A stretch of DNA of 64,000 nt from an uncultured SAR86 cluster bacterium (GTDB lineage Bacteria > Pseudomonadota > Gammaproteobacteria > Magnimaribacterales > D2472): positions 1 to 64,000 of the forward strand of contig CABYCL010000001.1 of assembly GCA_902517505.1 (NCBI GenBank), given 5' to 3'. A program made the translations under genes and the position numbers. Shown one piece after another: positions 19,653-29,985 of this stretch (position 1 is the first letter of the stretch; the number at the start of each line of letters is the position of its first letter). The notes under the pieces were generated by a model, which ran no database searches, was not told where the DNA came from, and saw only the letters and a program-made list of their open reading frames with translations.

Positions 19653-20183
19653 CTATAAATCTCTTTTTATTAATTCTCTTAAATCATTAGTATGTCTGTC
19701 AGATGCGCTAGTTAAATATATGGTCGCAAAAACACCTGAAAGAGCAACCACCATTCCTGCCATTGTTGGAAGAGTTGCTTTTGAAACTCCACCAGCCATA
19801 GATCTCGCATCCCCACCGCCGTTAAAAGCCATAACTTGGAAAACTTCTATCATCCCAGTTACTGTTCCTAATAGACCGAATAATGGAGCCAAAACTACAC
19901 AAGTTTGGATTATTGTTAAATTTCTATTAATCTCTACCCTCGCCTGAGAAAGCATCTTTTCACGAATCTGCAATGCATGCCATGATGTCTTATCATTTCT
20001 ATTATTCCATTTGCTTGCTAGGTCTTGGACATAAAACTCATGACCATGAGAAAAATACCAAATTCTTTCAAAAATCATTGCCCACATAAAGAAAACTAAG
20101 ATAGCAATTAACCATAGAACACTACCTCCTGCTTCCATAAAATCTCTTATGGAAGAAAAAGCTTCAGTGATAGCAAAAAACAT
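19653..20183 (-). CDS. exbB: MotA/TolQ/ExbB proton channel (ExbB2-like)
   Basis: VVLAPLFGLLGTVTGMIEVFQVMA...GGVSKATLPTMAGMVVAL. Confidence 0.93.
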   Translation of the reverse strand: MFFAITEAFSSIRDFMEAGGSVLWLIAILVFFMWAMIFERIWYFSHGHEFYVQDLASKWNNRNDKTSWHALQIREKMLSQARVEINRNLTIIQTCVVLAPLFGLLGTVTGMIEVFQVMAFNGGGDARSMAGGVSKATLPTMAGMVVALSGVFATIYLTSASDRHTNDLRELIKRDL

Positions 20184-20192
20184 AATTAGTTA

Positions 20193-21581
20193 TTAACTTC
20201 CTTCTGCTCTTTCAGCAAGTATGCCGGTGCTTTGCTCTTCAAGAACGCTAATGATTCCTTTAGCAGAAGATGCTGTAAAAGAATGTAAAAGCGTTGTTGG
20301 TATTGCAACTAATAGACCTAATACAGTTGTCACAAGTGCTTGTGAAATACCTCCAGCCATTAGTTTAGGGTCGCCTGTTCCATATAAAGTAATCATTTGG
20401 AAAGTAACGATCATACCTGTAACAGTACCAAGCAAACCAGCTAGAGGAGCAACAACAGATATTATTCTTACCGCTCCAATTCCTCTTTCAATAGATGGTC
20501 TTTCAGACATAATTGCTTCAGCAAGTTTTAACTCTAAGGTATCTATATCTTTCTTAAAGTTATCTTCACCAACTTTAAGAACTCTTCCAAGAGGATTTCT
20601 TACATCAAGAGTTTTTGATCCTGATTGTGCCCTGACAGCTTTACCAAGGACATATAAAGTCCATAACTTCCAGAAAGCTATACCAATACCAATTAAACCA
20701 ACAAATATGATTGCATACCCAACTTCTCTACCTTGTGCAGCTCTCTCAGCAAGAGATGGTGTTTGTATTAAGTTAGCTAATAAACTTCCGCCAGTAGGGC
20801 CTGTTGGATCAATTCCAAACCTTACTTGTTCGCCTACATCAGCATTTCCTACTTTTTTAGCAGTCTTTGTAAATCTTCCAGATGGTTGTCTTGGTAAGAA
20901 AGCATATTGGCCTGTTGCAGCAACATATTTTAAATACTTGCCATCACATACTGCATTGAATAAGCCAACTCTTGTAACATTACAAGATTCAGACTCGCCA
21001 TCTAAATTAGTTACATTAGTATCGAAAGATACAACCTGACCACTAGCAACCATTTCTCTTTGAAGTTCATACCATAGACCTTCAATTTCCCTAATAGTAG
21101 GTAGTTCAGTTGTTTCTGACATTTTTGATGTTAAATCATTTAAGAAATCTACCCTTTCTCCACCATACTGAGCGCTTGTAAGCGATCCAGAAAATTGAAC
21201 AGCTGCTTCTCCAGCAGAACTTTGAAGATGTCCAAATAACTCAACCAATGAGCCAAGCTCTTTTTGATAAGCCTCTTCTTTTACTCTGAGAATTTCTTCG
21301 TTCTTTTTGTACTCTGCCTCAAGTTGATCAGCAATTCTTTCTTGTCTAGCTAATTCTCTTTTTTCAGCAGCTAAAATTTCAGCTTGTTTATTTTTATTAG
21401 CCATAAACTTAGCTTCACGATCTGCATTTTCAGATTGTTCTTTAGTTTTACCTTCTTTAACTAGCATTAGAAGAGCTTCTACCGATGAAACTTCTGTTTC
21501 CTCACTTTCAGATTCTTGAGCTAATACAAAAGTATTAATCGTTAAGGATAATACAAATAATATTGATACATATTTCTTCAT
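20193..21581 (-). CDS. MotA/TolQ/ExbB protein with N-terminal coiled-coil periplasmic region (TtpC-like)
   Basis: 462 aa; coiled-coil N-terminus then VAPLAGLLGTVTGMIVTFQMIT...GGISQALVTTVLGLLVA. Confidence 0.9.
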   Translation of the reverse strand: MKKYVSILFVLSLTINTFVLAQESESEETEVSSVEALLMLVKEGKTKEQSENADREAKFMANKNKQAEILAAEKRELARQERIADQLEAEYKKNEEILRVKEEAYQKELGSLVELFGHLQSSAGEAAVQFSGSLTSAQYGGERVDFLNDLTSKMSETTELPTIREIEGLWYELQREMVASGQVVSFDTNVTNLDGESESCNVTRVGLFNAVCDGKYLKYVAATGQYAFLPRQPSGRFTKTAKKVGNADVGEQVRFGIDPTGPTGGSLLANLIQTPSLAERAAQGREVGYAIIFVGLIGIGIAFWKLWTLYVLGKAVRAQSGSKTLDVRNPLGRVLKVGEDNFKKDIDTLELKLAEAIMSERPSIERGIGAVRIISVVAPLAGLLGTVTGMIVTFQMITLYGTGDPKLMAGGISQALVTTVLGLLVAIPTTLLHSFTASSAKGIISVLEEQSTGILAERAEGS

Positions 21582-22348
21582 TATGCTTCTCCTTTAACTA
21601 CTGGCATTAGCATCATATCTGTTGGAGCTAATTTTTTAGCAATTCTTATAGCATCTCTTATTGGTTTTCTATAACTTCCTGATAATTCTTCCCAGTTACC
21701 TGTTTCGTTATCCCATCTTCCGCTAGTTCTTTCATCTATTGTTTGATAAAACATTCCGATTCTTCCAATCACAAGAATATTAACAACCGTTCCATCTGCT
21801 AACTTATCTTCATATGTATCAATTTTACGACCATATTCAGCTTCTATATTGTATGCTTCAAGCACTTGTCTGACTTGTTCTGATGCTGTTACTTTTGGCT
21901 TAGATAAAGAAGATCTAACCATATCAACTCTTGATCTTCTTTCTTCGCTTCTAAAGGGAGTGTCTAGTTTTATGAAAGTTTCTAAAGTATCAAGCATCTT
22001 TTGAGCTAAAGGTGGAATTTGTCTCTGCATGACAACCACTTGAACTAGCTGCTCATCAAGTTTATCCATTAAATCAAGCTGAGCTTGAATCTGAATTCTT
22101 TTTTGAGCGTTATATAATTTAAGTCCTTCGACTTGTTTAGAAACAACTTTGTATTCATTTACAATTTTGTCAGTTTGTCTTTCTGTCTGATCAATTTTAT
22201 CTTGCGAATTTGCAGAAAGAGTTTGGTTTTCTCTACCAACTTCTAAAATACTTTCCATATTTACTTCAACATTAACTTCATTAGCTGAAATTAATACACT
22301 AAAGCAAAAAAATATTGGTAAAGATGTATTCTTTATATAGTTAAACAT
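21581..22348 (-). CDS. DUF3450 family protein of TonB2-type cluster
   Basis: Signal peptide, coiled-coil, IGRIGMFYQT; first gene of the DUF3450-ttpC-exbB-exbD-tonB-TPR order. Confidence 0.88.
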   Translation of the reverse strand: MFNYIKNTSLPIFFCFSVLISANEVNVEVNMESILEVGRENQTLSANSQDKIDQTERQTDKIVNEYKVVSKQVEGLKLYNAQKRIQIQAQLDLMDKLDEQLVQVVVMQRQIPPLAQKMLDTLETFIKLDTPFRSEERRSRVDMVRSSLSKPKVTASEQVRQVLEAYNIEAEYGRKIDTYEDKLADGTVVNILVIGRIGMFYQTIDERTSGRWDNETGNWEELSGSYRKPIRDAIRIAKKLAPTDMMLMPVVKGEA

Positions 22349-22437
22349 TGTGTTACTCCCTAAGTCTGAACATGTTAACAGCCATAGACTAATAAATAAA
22401 TTAGTTTATCTTTATTTTGTTTAAACGATTATTCTAT

Positions 22438-22466
22438 CAAAAACTTCCTCAGAAGGAGTAGTTTTA
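22438..22466 (-). terminator. Possible hairpin terminator
   Basis: Minus strand AAAACT-act-CCTT-ct-GAGG-a-AGTTTTT, imperfect stem with short T run just after the DUF1295 gene. Confidence 0.3.
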
Positions 22467-22472
22467 TATAAT

Positions 22473-23336
22473 TTATAACTTTAGGAATAACATAGGCGTG
22501 TTTTTCTTATATGCCCTATATTCTTCTAAGTGACCCCATTTTTTATTACCCATATCATCAAGCATCCTAACTCCGCTAATGTAAACAAGCAGAACGTATG
22601 TAAACACAGGAGATATCATGGTTAAGTATTGTGTACCCGAAAGAGAAGAAAATGACATTATTGCTACTGCTGACCATAAAAGAATTTCACCAAAATAATT
22701 AGGATGTTGAGATTTTGACCATAAGCCTGTCGTGATAAATTTATCTTTGTTCTCTTCAATAGATCTAAATATTGTCTTCTGACGATCAGCTATTATCTCA
22801 ATTGAAAAGCCTATGATGAAAAGAGCAAAGCCAATATAAAATAAATTATTTGGTATTATTCCGTCTATGCTTGATATTCCAGTAATTGCACACATTGAAC
22901 ATATTGAAACCCACATACCCTGAAGCGTCCATGTCATGAAAAATTGAGACGCAGAAGTCTTTATTGTTCTAAACCTCTTGTCTTCGCCATCTTTGTGAAT
23001 TCGAGCAAATAAAAAAGATCCCAATCTTACAGCCCATAAAGATATAAGAACTGTTACTAGGAGGCTTTGGGTATTAAATTCATTTGTTTGACCTGAAGAA
23101 AAGTAAACAAACCAGATAACAGTTAAATAAGTTAAAGATCCTGTTAAATCATAAAATTTTTCAGTTTGAAATAAATAAGCTGGTATATAGGCAACCCATT
23201 GTATTAAAAAAGCTAAAATAATAGCATTTAAAACAATGTCGCTATTTGTAAGGTATGCAATCAGTACACATAAAGAAAAGGCTATCGTTGCAAATAAAAT
23301 ATTTAAAAAAGACTTCATATTTACTCCCATCCACAA
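22473..23336 (-). CDS. DUF1295 / steroid 5-alpha reductase-like membrane protein
   Basis: GLWSKSQHPNYFGEILLWSAVAIMS and DIIADRQK-like (IIADRQKTIFR); likely start at internal MKSFLN. Confidence 0.9.
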   Translation of the reverse strand: MWMGVNMKSFLNILFATIAFSLCVLIAYLTNSDIVLNAIILAFLIQWVAYIPAYLFQTEKFYDLTGSLTYLTVIWFVYFSSGQTNEFNTQSLLVTVLISLWAVRLGSFLFARIHKDGEDKRFRTIKTSASQFFMTWTLQGMWVSICSMCAITGISSIDGIIPNNLFYIGFALFIIGFSIEIIADRQKTIFRSIEENKDKFITTGLWSKSQHPNYFGEILLWSAVAIMSFSSLSGTQYLTMISPVFTYVLLVYISGVRMLDDMGNKKWGHLEEYRAYKKNTPMLFLKL

Positions 23337-25141
23337 ATTCTATTTTTATTTTGTTCATCAAGCCATTCTTTTAATGGCGCATAATAATTTAATATTGACT
23401 TACCGCTAAGTTGCCTTGAACCAGTTAAATTTTCAAAAGCTTCTTGCCATGGCAAGCTTTGGCCCATTGCCATTGTCGAAATAATTTTATCACCAGCTTG
23501 TTTATTTCCATAAATCGAACATTCATGCAGATATCCATCATAATTAATAAGATTGCAAAGTGATTCATGAAACTGATATTGCATAATACTAGCCAAATAA
23601 TATCTTGTGTAAGGAGTATTGCCTGGAATATGGTATTTTGCACCTGGATCAAAATAGTCCTCTGACCTCGGATAGCTAGTAGTTATTCCTTGATATTCTT
23701 CTCTTAAATTCCACCATGAAGAATTTAGATTTTTTTCATCAATTTTGCCATTAAATACTCCAGACCTCCATTTGTCTAACATTAAAGCCCATGGAACAAT
23801 CACAATTCCATCCAATGCTTGCTTCATTAATAAACCAATTGGGTCTTGTTTTGCTTTTTCAGCTTCGTCTTTTGAGATAAAACCAATGTCAACTAGGTAA
23901 TCAGGGGTTATAGATAGTGTAAGCAGGTCTCCAAATGCTTCATGGAAACCATCATTTGCCCCTGCTTGCAATACCGTTGGTATATGATTATAAGCTTGAT
24001 AATAAAAAATATGTCCAAGTTCATGATGAATTGTAATGAAGTCTTCTTCATTTTTTTCAATACACATTTTTATTCTTAAATCATTGTTTACAGGATCTAG
24101 ATTCCATGCTGATGCATGACAAACAACAGATCTATCCCTTGGCTTGATAAATAACGATCTCTCCCAAAAAGTTTCTGGAAGAGGTTTGAACCCCATAGAT
24201 ATGAAAAAATTTTCAGCATATTCAACCATCTCGATTTCATCGATAGATTTCTCATTTATTATTTTAGTGACATCAATATAGTTAGACTCTGTTTGCTCTT
24301 CATAAATTAAATCGTAAACATTTGACCATGATTGCCCCCACATATTGCCCAGCATATGAACTGGCAATGGACCTGACTTAGGAACAATTTCATCACCATA
24401 ATGTTCATTTAATTTCGCTCTAACATGACAATGCAGAGCATCATATAAAGGCTTAACTTCATCCCAAACTCTATCAGTATCATCTAAAAAATCTTCTGCG
24501 GGCATATCATATTTACTGAACCACAAGTCACTTAAACCTTCATATCCAAGGTCAATCGAACCTTGGTTACCAATTTCTACCATGCGCATATACATTGGCT
24601 TCATTGGTTTGCCGATCTCATGCCAGCCTTGCCATGCCCTTAATAATTCTGAAGGATTTCTAGAACTATCAATGATAGATTCGAACCCCTCTAAGTCATA
24701 ACAACTTCCATCTTCAAAACAATACTCTCCACTTCCATACATTGCCTCAAGGTTTGTAGTAATTTGAGAAAGTTCTGACGCTAATGCATTGTCTAAAGGT
24801 GGTGGCATTACAAAAGAGCTTTTAAGAATATCTAGCATCCTTCTGTTCTCTGGAGATGTTTTTATACCATCAAAACTAGCTGCCTGTCTGGATCTTTCTA
24901 AAGACTTTAATGTATATCTAGTTCCATAATCAGCAATGACCTTTTGTGAATCATAAGTTATAAAGTTTGAACTTATCCATGACGCAGAATATATAACTGG
25001 GCCATCTTTTTTATTTTCTTCTTCCACAGATGATAAAAAATCTTCAAGATCTTGGATTTCATTTGTTTGTTCGCTAGTAGGTGCGCAAGAAGTTACAATA
25101 ATGATTAATATTAAGCTTAAAAAATTTCTCATTTGAGGCAC
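23321..25141 (-). CDS. M2 family peptidyl-dipeptidase (angiotensin-converting enzyme-like) lipoprotein
   Basis: IHHELGHIFYYQ zinc motif, HEAFGDLLTLS, lipobox-like VTSCAP. Confidence 0.93.
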   Translation of the reverse strand: MPQMRNFLSLILIIIVTSCAPTSEQTNEIQDLEDFLSSVEEENKKDGPVIYSASWISSNFITYDSQKVIADYGTRYTLKSLERSRQAASFDGIKTSPENRRMLDILKSSFVMPPPLDNALASELSQITTNLEAMYGSGEYCFEDGSCYDLEGFESIIDSSRNPSELLRAWQGWHEIGKPMKPMYMRMVEIGNQGSIDLGYEGLSDLWFSKYDMPAEDFLDDTDRVWDEVKPLYDALHCHVRAKLNEHYGDEIVPKSGPLPVHMLGNMWGQSWSNVYDLIYEEQTESNYIDVTKIINEKSIDEIEMVEYAENFFISMGFKPLPETFWERSLFIKPRDRSVVCHASAWNLDPVNNDLRIKMCIEKNEEDFITIHHELGHIFYYQAYNHIPTVLQAGANDGFHEAFGDLLTLSITPDYLVDIGFISKDEAEKAKQDPIGLLMKQALDGIVIVPWALMLDKWRSGVFNGKIDEKNLNSSWWNLREEYQGITTSYPRSEDYFDPGAKYHIPGNTPYTRYYLASIMQYQFHESLCNLINYDGYLHECSIYGNKQAGDKIISTMAMGQSLPWQEAFENLTGSRQLSGKSILNYYAPLKEWLDEQNKNRICGWE

Positions 25142-25175
25142 CTCGCTATTAAAATAACATAAAAATAAAATTAAT

Positions 25176-25742
25176 ATGAAGATTTCTACAAACCAGTTTA
25201 AAAACGGAACAAAATTAATTATAGATAATGCCCCTTGCTCAATTATAGAACATGAGTTTCACAAGCCTGGCAAAGGGCAAGCAGTAATGAGGATAAAATA
25301 TAAAAATCTATTAACTGGCAATACAAATGATAAAACATTTAAATCAGGAGAAAGTGTTGAATCTGCTGATGTGAGTCACAATGAAATGGAGTTTTTATAC
25401 CAAGATAATGAATCTTGGCATTTTATGGATACTAATACATATGATCAAATTGAGGTAAGTTCATCAAAAATGGGGGGTGCTTCAAAATGGCTGGTTGGGC
25501 AAGAGGTATGTGAAGTAGTCTTATGGAATGGTGAACCTATTTTGGTAAATCCACCAACAATTGTAGAACTTAAAATTATTAAAGCTGAGCCAGGAGTAAA
25601 AGGAGATACTATTTCAGGAGCTACAAAGAATGCAACACTTGAAACAAATGTTGAAGTTCAGGTTCCATTATTTGTAAATGAAAATGAATCTATTAAGGTC
25701 GATACAAGAGATATGACTTATGTGGGGAGAGCAAAATCTTGA
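25176..25742 (+). CDS. efp: Elongation factor P
   Basis: EHEFHKPGKGQAVMRIKYKNL loop with modification-site lysine; DTRDMTYVGR-type C-terminus. Confidence 0.96.
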   Translation: MKISTNQFKNGTKLIIDNAPCSIIEHEFHKPGKGQAVMRIKYKNLLTGNTNDKTFKSGESVESADVSHNEMEFLYQDNESWHFMDTNTYDQIEVSSSKMGGASKWLVGQEVCEVVLWNGEPILVNPPTIVELKIIKAEPGVKGDTISGATKNATLETNVEVQVPLFVNENESIKVDTRDMTYVGRAKS

Positions 25743-27475
25743 TAGATATTATAAACAAAGAAATAGAAGAATTTTTATTATCGGTTAATAACGACAAGAA
25801 AAATATACAAACCATTCTTGAAAAGAGTACAACTTCTATAACAGATGATTTAAACAAGGGGCATTTAACTACAAATGTATGTATGGTTGCTGCAAGTACT
25901 CTTAAATATAAACCAAATGAATTGGCTAACAATTTAAAAGAAAAATTAATAAAGCTGAGGTTTTTTGAAGACGTTCAATCTGCAGGACCTGGTTTTATAA
26001 ATATCTTTCTTAAAAGAAATGACTTCGTATCAACCATAAATATTATCAATAAAATGAAGGACTCATTCGGCAAATCAAAAGTTGGAGATGGAAAAAAAGT
26101 TCAAATTGAATTTGTGTCTGCTAATCCAACTGGACCACTTCATGTTGGTCATGGAAGAGGTGCTGCTTTTGGAGATGCAATAGGCAGAATCCTTGAAGCA
26201 ACAGGATCATTGGTTGAAAAAGAATATTACATTAATGATGCAGGAAGGCAGATCGATATTCTTACTGCAAGCGTTTTATTGAGAATGATTAAGAAAGATA
26301 TAAATAATTATTTTCCACAAAATGCATATAAAGGGAAATATATTGAAGATATCGCCAATAAACTGAAAAAAGATATAAATTTAAATTGTGATTATGAATC
26401 ATTGACTAAGGATATGCCTAAAGATCCTGAAGAGGAAATTGATCAAATTATTGGAAATATAAAAGATCAGGATGAACCCTCATGGAATCAAGCGAAAGAA
26501 TTTTCATTGGCTGAAATGGTTAAATCTATTAAAAATGATCTTAAAACATTCAATGTTGATTTTGATCATTGGTTTAATGAATCATCATTAGGAGATGTTA
26601 GTGATTCCTCATCAGAAATATCAAATTCAATAAACAAATTAAAAAGCGACGGTAGTGCTTATGAAAAAGACGGTGCGATATGGCTTAATACAGATATAAG
26701 CGGTGACGACAAACATCGAGTTCTAATAAGAGAAGATGGAAGAGCAACTTATTTTGCATCAGATGTTGCTTATCATAAAAATAAAGTTGATAGAGGTTTT
26801 GATAAATTAATAAATATTTGGGGTGCAGATCATCATGGTTATATCAAAAGAATTGAGGCATCTATTGAAACATTAGGGTCAAGCAAAGAAAAACTTATTG
26901 TTAAACTTGTCCAATTTGCGAATCTTTTTAAGGAAGGCAAAAAGGTAAAGATGTCCACAAGATCAGGTGAATTTTTTACTCTAAAAGATCTGATTGATGA
27001 TATAGGTACTGATGCGGCAAGATTTTACTACTTATCAAAACAAGCAGACCAACATTTAGATTTTGATATAGATTTAGCAAAATCAGACAGTAAAGAGAAT
27101 ATTTTTTATTATATTCAATATGCTCATGCCAGAATTGTTTCTTTAGAAGAAAAGGCTTTAAAAAAGAATTCTAAAATAAAAACAAATATTAATAACATAG
27201 AAAATAATAGCTATAAAGAATGCGATAAGCTGATTCATGAAATATCAAAATATCCTGATGTTGTTAACAAGTCCGCAAATGCACTTCAACCTCATTTGGT
27301 AATCTACTATTTGAGAGACCTTGCTCAATTATTTCATAGCTATTACAACGACAATCATGTTCTTTCAGAAACTGACCAAAATATTGAATCAATTCTTGTA
27401 TGTTTATTGTCTGTGAAACAAGTCATTTCAAATGGTCTAGACCTTCTTGGAATATCTCCTATTGAAAAAATGTGA
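25739..27475 (+). CDS. argS: Arginyl-tRNA synthetase
   Basis: FVSANPTGPLHVGHGRGAAFGDAIGRI, YFASDVAYHKNK, KMSTRSGEFFTL; TTG start. Confidence 0.96.
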   Translation: MIDIINKEIEEFLLSVNNDKKNIQTILEKSTTSITDDLNKGHLTTNVCMVAASTLKYKPNELANNLKEKLIKLRFFEDVQSAGPGFINIFLKRNDFVSTINIINKMKDSFGKSKVGDGKKVQIEFVSANPTGPLHVGHGRGAAFGDAIGRILEATGSLVEKEYYINDAGRQIDILTASVLLRMIKKDINNYFPQNAYKGKYIEDIANKLKKDINLNCDYESLTKDMPKDPEEEIDQIIGNIKDQDEPSWNQAKEFSLAEMVKSIKNDLKTFNVDFDHWFNESSLGDVSDSSSEISNSINKLKSDGSAYEKDGAIWLNTDISGDDKHRVLIREDGRATYFASDVAYHKNKVDRGFDKLINIWGADHHGYIKRIEASIETLGSSKEKLIVKLVQFANLFKEGKKVKMSTRSGEFFTLKDLIDDIGTDAARFYYLSKQADQHLDFDIDLAKSDSKENIFYYIQYAHARIVSLEEKALKKNSKIKTNINNIENNSYKECDKLIHEISKYPDVVNKSANALQPHLVIYYLRDLAQLFHSYYNDNHVLSETDQNIESILVCLLSVKQVISNGLDLLGISPIEKM

Positions 27476-27478
27476 TTT

Positions 27479-28012
27479 ATGAAAGATTTTGCAAACATAA
27501 AACAGAAGAGAAGAAAACCAACAAAGAAAAAGACTGTTTTTAGTTCAAGAAAGTCCTCCACTAGAACTGTATCATCAAACACTTTAATGGTTTTACTTTT
27601 AATAAGTCTAGGCCTCGCTGCCACTTCTATTTTTTATTTTAAAACTGATGTTTCTTCAATCAAGTCAAGTAATGTAACAAATTCTGTCACCATTGATTTC
27701 CCAACTTCACTGATGGAAAACTCTGTTTTAATTGAATTTAATAAAGAAAATGTTTTGATGGAGTGTGAGTATTTTGTTCAAGTAGGTGCTTATGGAAATA
27801 AAAAATATGCAGTTGAGGCAGTAAATATATTAGATGGTAATATCAGTGACCTAACAATAAATGAAGTATACAGCACTAACCTTCCTGGCAAGCTTTTAAA
27901 TAGTGTAATATCAGGCCCATATCTAAATAGGTCGGCAGCAAATAACGCAAAAGAAAAAATTACTAAAAGTGGATTTGATCCGCGCCTAAGAACTTTATGC
28001 AAAGAGAATTAA
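27479..28012 (+). CDS. SPOR domain protein
   Basis: Single N-terminal TM and C-terminal ECEYFVQVGAYGNKKYAVEAVNIL...VISGPYLNRSAANNAKEKI. Confidence 0.85.
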   Translation: MKDFANIKQKRRKPTKKKTVFSSRKSSTRTVSSNTLMVLLLISLGLAATSIFYFKTDVSSIKSSNVTNSVTIDFPTSLMENSVLIEFNKENVLMECEYFVQVGAYGNKKYAVEAVNILDGNISDLTINEVYSTNLPGKLLNSVISGPYLNRSAANNAKEKITKSGFDPRLRTLCKEN

Positions 28013-28683
28013 TTGAAAAAATTAAGCAGATTAATGATGAAATATCTGAAGCATCATCCTTAATTAATAAATCAAGGAATGATATAACTTTAATTGCTGT
28101 TTCAAAGAAAAAGAGTCATGAATTAATAGAGATTGCTTTTCAAAATGGAGTTAATAATTTTGGAGAGAACTATGCTCAAGAGCTTGAAGAAAAATCATCT
28201 TTGATTAATTCAAGCGAAATCATTTGGCACTTCATTGGTCCAATTCAATCAAATAAAGTAAAAGTTATTGCCAGGTGTGCTGATTGGGTACATACCTTGG
28301 ATAGAAAAAAGGTAATTGTGAAATTAAACAACGAGTGCAAAAAGGAAAACAAAGTAATTAATGCATGTATTCAGGTAAATATTTCTAATGAAAAATCAAA
28401 AAGTGGCTGTAATCCAGAAGATCTATTAAATCTAGCAAAATTAATAGAATCTATGGAAAATATTAATTTAAAAGGCATAATGGCTCTCCCCAAACTAACA
28501 AATGATAAAAATGAACGGGATCGTATGATGCAATCAGTTAAAAAGCTAAGCATAGAACTTCAGTCAGTCTATTCTGGAGCAACACATGTATCATTAGGCA
28601 CTACTTCTGACTTTCATGATGCAATTATTAATGGAGCCAATATGGTAAGAATTGGTGAATCAATCTTTGGCAAAAGACTATGA
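27997..28683 (+). CDS. YggS family PLP homeostasis protein
   Basis: LIAVSKKKSHELIEIAFQNGVNNFGENYAQE, IWHFIGPIQSNK, MRIGESIFG-type C-terminus (MVRIGESIFGKR). Confidence 0.93.
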   Translation: MQRELIEKIKQINDEISEASSLINKSRNDITLIAVSKKKSHELIEIAFQNGVNNFGENYAQELEEKSSLINSSEIIWHFIGPIQSNKVKVIARCADWVHTLDRKKVIVKLNNECKKENKVINACIQVNISNEKSKSGCNPEDLLNLAKLIESMENINLKGIMALPKLTNDKNERDRMMQSVKKLSIELQSVYSGATHVSLGTTSDFHDAIINGANMVRIGESIFGKRL

Positions 28684-29471
28684 AGAATGTCGTTTTTTAT
28701 GGTGGTGGAAATATTTCTCAAGCGATTATAGAGGGTCTTTTAGGCTCAGGATTTAATAAAGAAAATATCTTTTATGTGGATAGGAACACAACGAACATTA
28801 AGAAGTTAAAAAAGTTAAAAATTCGAAGCTTTAAAAAAAATAATAATGCTAAAGTTGATTTATTTATTCTTGCTGTAAAGCCAAAAGATGCAATCGATGC
28901 CTATAAAGAAATCCTAGATAAATATAAAAACCCAAAGGTGATAAGTTTAGTAGCTGGAATAAGATCAAAGAAATATATTAATTTTAATAAAAAAATTCAG
29001 TTTCTTAGGGCAATGCCTAATACATCTTCAAAACATGGCCTTGGAATTACTGCTGTATTCAATTCAAGTTTTACAAAAAATAATCTTAAAAAAGTACTTA
29101 TTTTTTTGAATAAAGTAGGTATCGTCATAACAGTTGATAAAGAATCAAATATAGATACTTTTACAGGAATAATTGGCAGTGGTCCTGCCTACTTCTTTCA
29201 CCTTCTTAAATCATATGAAAGAAAACTTTTAACCATATCTAATGGTGATAAAAAAATGGTAAATGAAGTCATGTCTAATTTAATGAAAGGGGTTGGAATG
29301 TCTATTGAAAAGAATACCAATCTAGATAATTTAATTACAGCTGTTGCATCAAAAAAAGGAACAACTGAAGCGGGTTTAAAATACTTTAAATCAAATAAGC
29401 TAGGTAATATTTTTGAGAAAGGTCTAAATACTGCTATTAAAAGATCAAAGGAAATTTCAAATGAGTTCTAA
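28680..29471 (+). CDS. proC: Pyrroline-5-carboxylate reductase
   Basis: VFYGGGNISQAIIEGLLGSG, FLRAMPNTSSKHGLGITAVF, GSGPAYFF, KKGTTEAGL. Confidence 0.94.
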   Translation: MKNVVFYGGGNISQAIIEGLLGSGFNKENIFYVDRNTTNIKKLKKLKIRSFKKNNNAKVDLFILAVKPKDAIDAYKEILDKYKNPKVISLVAGIRSKKYINFNKKIQFLRAMPNTSSKHGLGITAVFNSSFTKNNLKKVLIFLNKVGIVITVDKESNIDTFTGIIGSGPAYFFHLLKSYERKLLTISNGDKKMVNEVMSNLMKGVGMSIEKNTNLDNLITAVASKKGTTEAGLKYFKSNKLGNIFEKGLNTAIKRSKEISNEF

Positions 29472-29985
29472 TATAGAGATACTAGGCTTAATATTCAATA
29501 TACTAAATTATGCATTTGTATTTTTGTTAATCTTTAACCTTCTAAAGGTTAATTACTTCAATCCAATAGTATCTACATTTGTTAAAGTATATAAACCAAT
29601 ATCAAAGGTTTTTGGAATTTTTCCAATACAAGCTATCAATATTCTTGTTATTGCCATCGTTCTAAAGCTTTTATCATTAATCATATACTTCGGGAGTCAG
29701 TATGAGACTTTAAATCTTTTTGGTGTTGCCATAATACAAACTTTGATGGTTACATTAAGAATTATTTTCTTTGCCGTTATTGGTGGTGTAATTTTAAGTT
29801 GGGTATCGCCTGAGAAATCTAACGCGTTTCTAGAGTTAGTAGAAGAAATTTCTCATAAATGTTTAGCGCCAATAAGAAAATATATACCCTCAGCTGGTGG
29901 ATTAGATTTTTCTCCTTTATTTGTTTTAATATTATTAAATCTACTTGAATCCTTCTTATCAGATATTCTTAAATCAATAGTATGA
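29461..29985 (+). CDS. YggT family membrane protein
   Basis: Two YGGT-like repeats; SWVSPEKSNAFLELVEEISHKCLAPIRKYIPSAGGLDFSPLFVLILL. Confidence 0.9.
   Translation: MSSNIEILGLIFNILNYAFVFLLIFNLLKVNYFNPIVSTFVKVYKPISKVFGIFPIQAINILVIAIVLKLLSLIIYFGSQYETLNLFGVAIIQTLMVTLRIIFFAVIGGVILSWVSPEKSNAFLELVEEISHKCLAPIRKYIPSAGGLDFSPLFVLILLNLLESFLSDILKSIV

Noticed and set aside
20221-21039. 272-aa plus-strand ORF opposite the TtpC-like gene
   Set aside because: Shadow ORF antisense to a confidently assigned ExbB-family gene; composition is not protein-like (Pro/Thr/Ile runs).
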